Origin: Pedosphaera sp.
GTDB lineage: Bacteria > Verrucomicrobiota > Verrucomicrobiae > Limisphaerales > Pedosphaeraceae
NCBI GenBank assembly: GCA_028293265.1
Contig: JAQGPB010000144.1
Coordinates: 1 to 8,263, forward strand
Reading direction: 5' to 3'
Length of the DNA stretch: 8,263 bases
Shown one piece after another: positions 1 through 6,284 of this stretch (its first letter is position 1; each line of letters begins with the position of its first letter). Both the position numbers and the translations under genes were made by a program. The notes below the pieces were generated by a model. The model was not told the origin of the DNA and did no database searches. It saw nothing but the letters and a program-made list of their open reading frames with translations.

Positions 1-128
1 CATGTAGGGAAAAAACATTTTTCACCCCCGCAAAAACCCCGTGTTTTTTTGAAAGCACGGATGGCCTGCAAACATTGCCCGCGTCCGCCTTTTTTTCACA
101 AAGATTCATCAAATGAAAAAAACGTGTC

Positions 129-145
129 AAACCTACCGTAGGTTT
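129..145. repeat. 17-bp perfect palindrome, operator-like
   Basis: AAACCTAC and GTAGGTTT are exact reverse complements around a single central C. The site sits in AT-rich DNA after a run of A residues (115-121). With a realistic loop it would form only a six-pair hairpin, AAACCT/AGGTTT, and the following TTACTTTCC is a poor T tract, so a protein-binding dyad seems likelier than a terminator. It is about 800 bases from the nearest gene start in the window, so what it would control is unknown. It may be chance. Confidence 0.3.
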
Positions 146-287
146 TACTTTCCAATTTTTAATGTGGTAAGCTGATGCCTGTGAGTACTCAAATTGGAGT
201 ATGGGAGTGTGGGGAAGCTGGTCCGCTGGCTTGCCGACAGCAAAAGCATCATCGCGTCCCCGTAGCACTGTCGGCACAGCCGGCCAA

Positions 288-358
288 CTCAGCATTTTTT
301 CAACTTGAATCACTTAGTTGCTCAGCATTTTTCACCTTTACTCACCTTTGCTCAGCCC
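288..358. repeat. CTCAGC(ATTTTT) direct repeats
   Basis: CTCAGCATTTTTTCA at 288-302 recurs as CTCAGCATTTTTCA at 321-334, and the core CTCAGC appears a third time at 351-356. Starts are 33 and 30 bases apart. Between the second and third copies, CACCTTT occurs twice (334-340 and 343-349). The run leads directly into the tandem 10-mers at 361-390, so the two may form one composite element. No function is recognised. Confidence 0.55.
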
Positions 359-360
359 TG

Positions 361-390
361 ACCGGGATAAACCGGGATAAACCGCGATAA
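361..390. repeat. Three tandem 10-bp repeats, ACCGGGATAA type
   Basis: ACCGGGATAA at 361-370 and 371-380 is followed by ACCGCGATAA at 381-390, with one base changed. The 10-bp period is close to one helical turn, so copies would face the same side of the DNA. An A/T-only stretch (388-406) follows. The arrangement resembles a phased protein-binding array, or a small iteron-like cluster beside AT-rich DNA, but three copies are too few to claim an origin. It could equally be one member of a dispersed non-coding repeat family. Confidence 0.6.
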
Positions 391-540
391 AAATAAAAAA
401 ATATTTTCATTCAAATGGTCAAAAAAAGACAGTTTACCATCCGACAGATCTCCTTCCTCACCCCACGAGGGACGAGCGGGGAGAGAATTCGCCGAAAGCA
501 TCATTCGCGCATTGAACCCTTGAACCACCCGCAACTCCGC

Positions 541-590
541 AAGATTTTGGAGTGCGGTGGCAAGCGCAGCGCGACACCGCTTTCGGAAGC
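541..590. repeat. Dispersed GCGGTG/CACCGC hairpin repeat
   Basis: GCGGTG at 554-559 pairs with CACCGC at 575-580 across a 15-base GC-rich loop that itself contains GCGCAGCGCG. From memory, segments that translate as the peptide ECGGKRSATPL turn up repeatedly as false proteins in Verrucomicrobiota genomes, and this segment gives that peptide in the plus frame. That family assignment is recall, not a search. It lies in the gap upstream of the permease and encodes nothing itself. Confidence 0.45.
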
Positions 591-609
591 CGAACGTAAT
601 AAAAATTTT

Positions 610-693
610 ACAGGAGCCAACAGAGGAAACAGAGAGGGAAGTGCTTCCCCGTGGCCGTGCGCAGCCCTCTCCGTTACCTCTGTTTCCTCCTGT
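610..693. repeat. 29-bp imperfect inverted repeat
   Basis: The left arm at 610-638 and the right arm at 665-693 are reverse complements at 25 of 29 positions and are separated by 26 bases. The arms are purine-rich on one side (core AACAGAGG) and pyrimidine-rich on the other (core CCTCTGTT). ATTTT just outside the left arm is matched outside the right arm after a two-base offset, so the symmetry may reach about 35 bp. No T tract follows, so this is not a typical terminator. It has the look of a small non-autonomous repeat unit. No reading frame fits it. Confidence 0.6.
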
Positions 694-703
694 TCAAAAT
701 TCG

Positions 704-790
704 GGTTCATGGAAAGGGCTGGGGTGAGGGGGGTTCCCCATTCGATGTTCAGTGTTCGATGTTCGATGTTTCCCGGTTCATGGAAAGGGC
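704..790. repeat. 16-bp direct repeats GGTTCATGGAAAGGGC
   Basis: The identical 16-mer GGTTCATGGAAAGGGC occurs at 704-719 and 775-790, 71 bases apart. The copies bracket a segment holding the GGGGTGAGGGG motif and the TTCGATG heptamers at 741-771. The left copy begins 10 bases after the inverted repeat at 610-693. This could mark a duplicated end of a repeat element, or two tandem copies of a unit with different interiors. Confidence 0.55.
741..771. repeat. Tandem TTCGATG heptamers, cluster 1
   Basis: Four 7-base units run head to tail: TTCGATG, TTCAGTG, TTCGATG, TTCGATG, then TTT. The same unit occurs again at 3826-3839 between the next two genes. I remember the reverse complement (GAACATCGAACATC and similar) as a widespread filler repeat in Verrucomicrobiota and some other environmental genomes, but I could not verify this here. 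Confidence 0.6.
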
Positions 791-947
791 CTGCCTTGTT
801 CCCCAACCAAATGGCAGTCAGGAGTCAGAAACTCGCGCGATGGGGCGGAGTTTCTCGCCAAATCTCGCTAAATTTGCGCTCCCTCCGTTTTTGGCCATTC
901 GTCATTGGTCCGTTGAGCGCCTCTCCCAATCCACTATCCTCTTGTAA

Positions 948-3554
948 ATGACCACGGCCACTCCACCGCCAACCGACATTCCGGCCGGCCCGCGCTTCGC
1001 CCCGCCGCGCGGCTTCCTCCGCCACCTGTTCTCTCCCTGGACCTGGCGGATGGCTTGGCGTGACAGCCGCACGAGCCGGAAAAGGTTGTTGCTCTTTTCC
1101 GGTTCCATCGTCATTGGCATCGCCGCGCTTACCGCCATCGGTTCGCTCGGGAGCAATCTCGAACGCGCCGTCGAGGAGCAGGCCAAGAGTCTGCTCGGCG
1201 CGGACCTCGGCTTGAATTCCCGCCAGCCGTTTTCGCCGGATGAGGAAAAGCTGATGCAGGAACTCGGCGGCGAACAGTCCCGCGAAACTTCCTTCTCGAC
1301 GATGATTTATTTTCCGCGCAACGAAGGCACGCGGCTCGTGCAGGTGCGCGCGTTGAGCGGCGGATTTCCCTTTTACGGCCAGCTCGAAACCGACCCGCCC
1401 GAAGCCGCGCAGCAGTTTCGCAACGGCGGCGGCGCGCTCGTGGACGAAACCATCCTGACGCAGTTCAACGCCAAGGTTGGCGACGAAATCCGCCTTGGCG
1501 ATCTCACCACGCGCATCGTCGGCAAACTGATAAAAGTCCCCGGCGAAAGCGTCGCGCTCTCCGCCATCGCGCCGCGCGTCTATATCCCGATGAGCGACCT
1601 GTCGCAGACCGGCTTGCTGCGGCCCGGCGCGTTGGTGCGTTACAAGACTTACTTCAAATTTGGCCCAAGCGTGGACGTCTCCAAGCTGGTCGAAAAAATC
1701 AAACCACAGCTCGATAAATTCCGGCTTGGCTCCGAGACCGTCGAACAACGCAAGCGCGATCTCGGTCGCGCGATGGAAAATCTTTACCATTTCCTGAACC
1801 TCGTCGGCTTCATCGCTCTGCTCCTCGGCGGCGTGGGCGTGGCCAGCGCCATTCATGTGCATGTCAAACAAAAGCTCGGCACCGTCGCGCTCTTGCGCTG
1901 CCTCGGTGGTTCAGTGGCGCAAACGTTCGCCATCTATCTCGCGCAGGGAATGGCGCTCGGCCTGTTCGGCGCGCTGGCGGGCGCGGCGGTGGGCGTGATA
2001 ATCCAATCCGCGCTGCCCGGAGTGCTGGCCGATTTCATCCCGTTCGATTTTCAATTCCACACGTCGTGGCTCGCGGTCGGTCGCGCGGTGGGGATTGGCT
2101 TTACCATCTGCCTCTTGTTCGCGCTGCTGCCGTTGCTCACCGTGCGGCGCGTTTCGCCGCTGGCCGCCATCCGTGTCGCGTTCGACCCGCTGGCTGGCCG
2201 TCGCGACCCGTTGCGCTGGCTGATCGGCGCGGGGCTTGGACTGGGCGTGCTCACCTTCGCGCTGACGCAATCCCAGGACTGGCGGGTCGGCCTGGGCTTC
2301 GCCGGCGGCTTGGGCGTGGTGTTCGCCGTGCTCACCGGAATCGCCGCCGCACTGATTTTTTTGACGAAGAGATTGAACCGGCCGACGCTGCCGTTTGCCT
2401 GGCGGCAAGGATTGGCCAATCTGCATCGGCCCAACAATCGCACGCTGCTGCTGTTGCTTTCGCTTGGCCTTGGCACGTTTTTGATGGTGAGTTTGTTTCT
2501 GGTTCAGCGCACCTTGCTCACCCAGCTCATTTCGTCCGGCGGCACGAACCAGGCCAACACCGTGTTCTTCGACATCCAGCCCGACCAGCGCGAGTCGGTG
2601 ATCAAGCTCGTTCGTTCGTTCAACCTTCCCATTTTAGACGAAGCCCCCATCATCACCATGCGCCTCACCTCCGTGAAAGGCCGCGCCGTTGAAACGATTC
2701 TTGCCGACAAAAAGAACGAGATTCCCCGCTGGAGCCTGCGCCACGAATACCGCAGCACCTACAACGACCGTCTCCGCGACGGCGAAAAACTCCTCAGCGG
2801 GAAATGGTACGACAAGGTGACTGTGGACACCAATCCCGTGCCGGTATCCGTCGAGGAAGGTTTGGCCGACGAACTCAAAATCGGCCTGGGTGACGAACTT
2901 GCGTTCGATGTGCAAGGCGTCCCGGTGAATGCCAAGGTCGCAAGTCTGCGCCAGGTGGACTGGCGGCGGATTCAGCCAAATTTTTTCATCGTCTTCCCGC
3001 GCGGCGTCTTGGAAGAAGCCCCGGCGATGCACGTGCTGGTCACGCGCGTGCCCTCCGCGGATGAATCCGCGCGGGTGCAGAGCGCCGTCGTCAAACAATT
3101 CCCCAACGTCTCGACCATTGACCTGCGGCTCATTTTGCAAACCGTGGATTCCATCCTGGGCAAGATTTCGTTCGTGGTCCGGTTCATGGCCATGTTCACG
3201 GTGCTGACCGGGTTGCTGGTCCTGGTGGGCGCGCTCCTGACCGGCCGCTACCAACGCATCCAGGAAAGCATCCTCCTGCGCACCCTGGGCGCGTCGCGAA
3301 AACAGATTTTAAGAATTCTGTTCGTCGAATATTTTTCACTCGGACTGCTCGCCGCGCTGACCGGAATCCTGCTGGCCGTTGTCGCCGCCTGGGCGCTCTG
3401 TCATTTCGTATTTCACATACATTTCGCGCTGGAAATGTTGCCGCTTGTGATTGCGCTCGTCTCAGTCTCCGGCTTGACCGTCTTCACCGGCCTGTTGATG
3501 AGCCGTGGAATCCTGAACCAGCCGCCCCTGGCAATCCTGCGAGGGGCATCGTGA
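948..3554 (+). CDS. ybbP: YbbP-family (FtsX/MacB-like) ABC transporter permease
   Basis: An 868-residue inner-membrane permease of the YbbP type, COG3127. Its order matches that family: a first membrane helix at 47-66, an extracytoplasmic domain at about 70-275, a first FtsX block at 281-409 ending PLAAIR, central hydrophobic segments around 376-398, 425-440, 447-472 and 499-520, a second extracytoplasmic domain at 525-735, and a second FtsX block at 740-864 ending PLAILR. That gives about ten helices. VALLRCLGGS (313-322) and ILLRTLGAS (775-783) are the expected cytoplasmic coupling segments. The N-terminal stretch WRDSRTSRKRLLLF and the G-Q-L-E-T-D-P-P segment (144-151) recall E. coli YbbP. 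Relatives move lipids or lipoproteins, or couple ATP use to the periplasm; the substrate is unknown. It needs an ATPase partner, YbbA in E. coli, and none is in the window. The start has no clear ribosome binding site; Met35 is an alternative that would shorten the cytoplasmic tail. Confidence 0.9.
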   Translation: MTTATPPPTDIPAGPRFAPPRGFLRHLFSPWTWRMAWRDSRTSRKRLLLFSGSIVIGIAALTAIGSLGSNLERAVEEQAKSLLGADLGLNSRQPFSPDEEKLMQELGGEQSRETSFSTMIYFPRNEGTRLVQVRALSGGFPFYGQLETDPPEAAQQFRNGGGALVDETILTQFNAKVGDEIRLGDLTTRIVGKLIKVPGESVALSAIAPRVYIPMSDLSQTGLLRPGALVRYKTYFKFGPSVDVSKLVEKIKPQLDKFRLGSETVEQRKRDLGRAMENLYHFLNLVGFIALLLGGVGVASAIHVHVKQKLGTVALLRCLGGSVAQTFAIYLAQGMALGLFGALAGAAVGVIIQSALPGVLADFIPFDFQFHTSWLAVGRAVGIGFTICLLFALLPLLTVRRVSPLAAIRVAFDPLAGRRDPLRWLIGAGLGLGVLTFALTQSQDWRVGLGFAGGLGVVFAVLTGIAAALIFLTKRLNRPTLPFAWRQGLANLHRPNNRTLLLLLSLGLGTFLMVSLFLVQRTLLTQLISSGGTNQANTVFFDIQPDQRESVIKLVRSFNLPILDEAPIITMRLTSVKGRAVETILADKKNEIPRWSLRHEYRSTYNDRLRDGEKLLSGKWYDKVTVDTNPVPVSVEEGLADELKIGLGDELAFDVQGVPVNAKVASLRQVDWRRIQPNFFIVFPRGVLEEAPAMHVLVTRVPSADESARVQSAVVKQFPNVSTIDLRLILQTVDSILGKISFVVRFMAMFTVLTGLLVLVGALLTGRYQRIQESILLRTLGASRKQILRILFVEYFSLGLLAALTGILLAVVAAWALCHFVFHIHFALEMLPLVIALVSVSGLTVFTGLLMSRGILNQPPLAILRGAS

Positions 3555-3573
3555 GGGTGATATGTCTTTATTC

Positions 3574-3731
3574 GGGTGGCACGGGCAACCTGCCCGTGCC
3601 GCTGGGCTACCAGCCCAGCGGAATGGAAGGGGACGTCCACTTGCAACCCCGCGTCTGTTTTTCCAACGAGCGTCCCGCTCGTTCCGGTCTGCTGCCAGCC
3701 GACCGGCACAGGCAGGTTGCCTGTGCCACCC
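3574..3731. mobile_element. Palindromic REP/MITE-like element of five triloop hairpins
   Basis: The ends are 27-bp inverted repeats (3574-3600 and 3705-3731) matching at 25 of 27 positions. Five hairpins follow: H1 GGCACGGGCA/TGCCCGTGCC, loop ACC (3578-3600); H2 GCTGGGCT/AGCCCAGC, loop ACC (3601-3619); H3 AACGAGCG/CGCTCGTT, loop TCC (3665-3683); H4, ten pairs with one mismatch, loop GCC (3684-3706); H5 GGCACAGGCA/TGCCTGTGCC, loop GGT (3705-3727). H1 and H2 abut, H3 and H4 abut, and H4 and H5 share two bases. H1 and H5 differ only by a G-C to A-T change matched on both sides of the stem. A self-complementary GGACGTCC sits at 3631-3638. No transposase is encoded. It begins 20 bases after the permease stop and could also slow or end transcription there, though no T tract follows. 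The REP or MITE label is inferred from structure. Confidence 0.65.
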
Positions 3732-3825
3732 ATTCAAATTTGGATCTTACCGTCATGAACCCATACTTGACCATTCTTCGCCTGCGGCACTACTTTCCGT
3801 TTGGCGGGTCCGTGCCGGTCGTGAA

Positions 3826-3846
3826 TTCGATGTTCGATGTTCGGCA
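3826..3846. repeat. Tandem TTCGATG heptamers, cluster 2
   Basis: Two exact TTCGATG units (3826-3839) are followed by the related TTCGGCA (3840-3846). This is the unit seen at 741-771. An ATG at 3837 lies inside the second unit and opens the longest frame for the downstream lipoprotein, which is a reason to prefer the later ATG at 3864. Confidence 0.55.
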
Positions 3847-3863
3847 TTCCCGCAATTTTGTTT

Positions 3864-4661
3864 ATGCTTAAATTTCATGCCATTCTATTAAAAAAATCTG
3901 CGTTGTCCGCACATTTGCAAGCCGTTACCAGCATTGCGTTGCTCGCCATCCTTGCCGCCGGTTGTTCGGGACGAGATGCGAAGCACCGCGGTTTTGTGGA
4001 GGAAGTGATTGCGCCCAAGCCGCCCGCATTTTTCGTGGGGCCGGCTTCTGCCCTGCTCACGAATGTCTTTTCTTTCAGCGCCAAATTGACGCTGGAGCTG
4101 CCCGGCGATACGAACCGGCTGCACGCATTCTCGGGTCAGTTGCTCGGGCAGGGGAGCCATTTGCTGTTCGCGCCGGAGCGCAACGACCGGACCTTCATTT
4201 GGGATGTGCGCGATCATGGCGGGTATGTATTGAGCGAAGCCTTGCAGGGATACGCGCCGGTCACTTCGCCAATCCAAGTCACCAATCTTGCCACCGCGGC
4301 GGAAATCGCCGGCCCTGGCTCGGACCGGGTCAACGGTCATCCCGGCCATGAAGTCGAAGTCAACGTCGCCTCAAACGACGGCTCGACCGCCCGTTTCAGC
4401 ATCTGGCGCGCCGCCGATTTGAACGGCTTCCCCGTCCGCATCAAGTCGCTGAGTGATGCCAATCCCTTCATCATAAATCTTTCCGACGTGCGTCCCGCCA
4501 CTCTTTCCCCGAGCCTCTTCTTGCCTCCGGACGGCTTCACCAAATATTCCACGCCGGATTCCATGGCGGGCGAATTGATGGTCCGCAAATCCAAGCCCAA
4601 ACCCTCCGAAACTCCCCGGCTCGATGAAGTCGTCAAACCAAAGCCGAATTACAGTCATTAA
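3864..4661 (+). CDS. Predicted lipoprotein with LolA-like C-terminal features
   Basis: A 265-residue exported protein. The signal peptide has Lys residues at 3, 10 and 11, a hydrophobic core VTSIALLAIL, and the lipobox LAAGC with the lipidated Cys at 34. Ser, not Asp, follows the Cys, which in E. coli would favour the outer membrane. The mature part is rich in beta-strand-like segments: KLTLELPG, HLLFAPE, TFIWDVRD, then VNGHPGHEVEV, FSIWRAADLNGFPVRI and the closing LFLPPDGFTKY (218-228). The last three resemble the pattern of LolA-like and DUF4412-like periplasmic proteins, which bind acyl chains in an open barrel; this is recognition by eye. The C-terminal 30 residues are Lys/Pro-rich and probably unstructured. 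I chose 3864 because the ATG at 3837 falls inside a TTCGATG repeat and adds nine residues before the positive end. No strong ribosome binding site is seen. TTGACC at 3767-3772 with TACTTT at 3791-3796 is a weak promoter candidate. It follows the permease gene but is separated from it by repeats. Confidence 0.75.
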   Translation: MLKFHAILLKKSALSAHLQAVTSIALLAILAAGCSGRDAKHRGFVEEVIAPKPPAFFVGPASALLTNVFSFSAKLTLELPGDTNRLHAFSGQLLGQGSHLLFAPERNDRTFIWDVRDHGGYVLSEALQGYAPVTSPIQVTNLATAAEIAGPGSDRVNGHPGHEVEVNVASNDGSTARFSIWRAADLNGFPVRIKSLSDANPFIINLSDVRPATLSPSLFLPPDGFTKYSTPDSMAGELMVRKSKPKPSETPRLDEVVKPKPNYSH

Positions 4662-4733
4662 CATCCGCTCTTGTAGGAGCCGACATGAAAATCCTCGCGA
4701 CTGGAAATATGCGGCTCGCCTTGCAAAGCGCCA
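4662..4733. other. Short convergent gap without a clear terminator
   Basis: The lipoprotein gene and the minus-strand peptidase gene end 72 bases apart, tail to tail. The gap holds only a weak dyad, GAGCCG at 4677-4682 with CGGCTC at 4712-4717 across 29 bases, and no T tract on either strand. TGTAGGAGCCGAC (4672-4684) resembles the beginning of another dispersed repeat I associate with this group of bacteria. Confidence 0.4.
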
Positions 4734-6263
4734 TTACTGCGTCTTGCGCTCATTCTGTTCAATCTCCTTCAATGTCTCCTCAGCCTGTTCGCGGAGCTTG
4801 GCTTCGACGTGCGGTTCGCGCAACGGCGCGAGCGTGCGCCGGGCTGCGGTGGCGTCCTGGTTCATCGCCTGCGCCTCCGCCAGTGGCAGCAGATACCACT
4901 GGTTCTCCGGCTCCAACTGGATCGCATTTTGCAATTGTTCCGCCGCCATCGCGGGATGCTCGCCCTGGACAAGCTCGAAAAATCCCAGCAGCTCATGCGC
5001 CGGCGCAAAGCTCGGCATCAGCGTTATCGCTTGCTGCAAACGGGCGCGGATGTCCGCCGCCGGTTCTGGTTGGACATGGGTGTATCGCCCCTGGCCATCG
5101 CTCGTCAGGAAAAACCGTTCCTTCGCATAAAAATAATTCGCAAGAAAACTCGTCGAATCGTGCTCCAACGATTCCTTGAGCTGTCGCGCCGCTTCCTCGT
5201 GCTGGTCGCGCATGACGGCCAGCAAGCCGAGTCCTTCGCCCGCCAACGGACTGGCAGGCGCAATCTTTTGCGCCCGCGCGAAAAACGGCTCCGCATCATC
5301 CAGCCGGCCGATGCGCATCAGCTCGTTGCCGAGCCGGAAGCAAGTTTCTACTTGTGCGATGGGCCGCGTCGCCACCTGTCGCGGCGCGGACAAATCCGCC
5401 GCGACCACGCAGGCGATGGATGCAAACTGGCCCCGCGCCAGGTACCGCCGCAGTTCCGCCTCGACCGCAGTCAATGGCATTCCCAGCGCGTTGGTAAATG
5501 CCGCCTCGGTGGTCTGCCCCTGCCGCAGCAGCTTCGTGAACTGCCCGAAGCGCGCCTTCAACACCGGGTTGTCGCCGTTCATCAGGAAATGCGTCAGCAG
5601 CCAAGATTCCGCGTAGAACACGCCCTGGTGTTCCATTTCGTTGTATTGCGGCGAATCGTGCGTCACCGCGAGCAATTCCTTCAGCGGCATCAGCTCGCTG
5701 TGCGTCAGCAGCAGCAGATGGTAGTTGATCGGCTTGCCGATGCGCGCGCCGCGGCCGGCGGCCTCGAAGGTCGAATAAATTTCCGCCATCCCCTCCTGCA
5801 GCCAGAGCGGCCACACACGGTCATTGCGCCGGAACAAGAGGTGCGTGTATTCGTGGAAAATGGTCTGCATCGAACCGGCATTTGTCCCGCTCAACGCCAG
5901 GACGATCAGGTTCTCATCGCTGCTCCGCTTGAAAAAACCGGAGAGATTCGCCGGCTTGCCCTGGTAAAGCGGCAGGAACGGTTCCAAAGCCGCCTGGTCC
6001 GGAAAGGCCATCACGATGATCGGCGGCGAACTCACCGCCTGCGCTCCGGCGAGCAAACCATACGCATCGCGAAACTGTTCCAGCCGCGCCGCCAGTTGGT
6101 AAACTTCCTGTTTGGCCCCGCAACTGTAGATGTTGAAATGAGTCGTCCGCGCCTCGAACCATGGCTGCCGCGCGATGTCATCGCCCTCGGCGCGGGCAAG
6201 CGCCGCCGGCACCGATGCCAAGCCGATCATTGCGCACAAAATGGTAAGGCGGAGTCGAATCAC
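4734..6263 (-). CDS. Secreted gluzincin-like metallopeptidase with TPR-like repeats (DUF1570 type)
   Basis: A 509-residue protein with a signal peptide (RLRLTILCAMIGLASVPAAL, likely cut near residue 23-25). The peptidase-like domain spans about 35-280: FEARTTHFNIYS is the typical opening strand of this family, HEYTH at 137-141 (bases 5841-5855) is the HExxH zinc site with E138 as catalytic base, and E157 in WLQEGMAE is the likely third zinc ligand. All key residues are present, so activity is plausible; the substrate is unknown. Residues 300-505 form helical TPR-like repeats, for example FRLGNELMRIGRLDDAEPFFARAQKIAP, probably a protein-binding scaffold. The start is GTG, the only one giving a positively charged signal-peptide start; the next Met, at 12, would remove it. 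An out-of-frame ATG overlapping that GTG meets TGA at once. Ribosome binding is weak. It is the third gene of a likely minus-strand unit, 21 bases after the cupredoxin gene. Confidence 0.85.
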   Translation of the reverse strand: MIRLRLTILCAMIGLASVPAALARAEGDDIARQPWFEARTTHFNIYSCGAKQEVYQLAARLEQFRDAYGLLAGAQAVSSPPIIVMAFPDQAALEPFLPLYQGKPANLSGFFKRSSDENLIVLALSGTNAGSMQTIFHEYTHLLFRRNDRVWPLWLQEGMAEIYSTFEAAGRGARIGKPINYHLLLLTHSELMPLKELLAVTHDSPQYNEMEHQGVFYAESWLLTHFLMNGDNPVLKARFGQFTKLLRQGQTTEAAFTNALGMPLTAVEAELRRYLARGQFASIACVVAADLSAPRQVATRPIAQVETCFRLGNELMRIGRLDDAEPFFARAQKIAPASPLAGEGLGLLAVMRDQHEEAARQLKESLEHDSTSFLANYFYAKERFFLTSDGQGRYTHVQPEPAADIRARLQQAITLMPSFAPAHELLGFFELVQGEHPAMAAEQLQNAIQLEPENQWYLLPLAEAQAMNQDATAARRTLAPLREPHVEAKLREQAEETLKEIEQNERKTQ

Positions 6264-6284
6264 ATCTTAATAATTTGGGTTTGT

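Larger units (their letters stand above)
1..947. other. Repeat-rich intergenic region with no credible gene
   Basis: This 947-base stretch precedes the permease gene. Reading frames on both strands are short, low in complexity and rich in the odd compositions that repeats give when translated, so I call none of them. The first 420 bases are comparatively AT-rich, with many A and T runs. The rest is a patchwork of at least six short repeat types, listed separately. One further weak dyad is CTCACCCC at 457-464 facing GGGGAGAG at 478-485 (7 of 8 pairs, 13-base loop). Another is GAAACTC at 828-834 facing GAGTTTC at 848-854, followed directly by the near-identical 10-mers TCTCGCCAAA and TCTCGCTAAA (853-872). 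No convincing -35/-10 pair or ribosome binding site was found close to the downstream start codon. The region may include the 3' or 5' flank of a gene lying left of the window. Confidence 0.7.

Noticed and set aside
181..203. Dyad TACTC/GAGTA around AAATTG as a repressor site
   Set aside because: Only five pairs match, and there is no gene close by to regulate. Expected by chance in a window this size.
415..951. 178-codon plus-strand frame in the upstream gap
   Set aside because: It runs through several unrelated repeats, has no recognisable domain, and its translation contains the typical repeat-derived peptides.
825..1871. Long open frame on the minus strand overlapping the permease start
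   Set aside because: It is antisense to a well-supported membrane protein. Its composition (His, Ala, Glu, Arg-rich) is typical of reverse-strand shadows of GC-rich genes, and no family is recognisable.
3574..3600. First hairpin as a Rho-independent terminator
   Set aside because: The stem is strong, but no T tract follows; the next bases form a second GC-rich hairpin.
3551..3891. Small frames within the hairpin element
   Set aside because: They are translations of inverted repeats (peptides such as GTGNLPVP or WHGQPAR on both strands), not genes.
4685..5179. Plus-strand ATG preceded by TAGGAG at good spacing
   Set aside because: The start looks attractive, but nearly all of the frame is antisense to the peptidase gene and its product is Ala/Ser/Pro-rich without domains. 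The TAGGAG lies in what appears to be a dispersed repeat.
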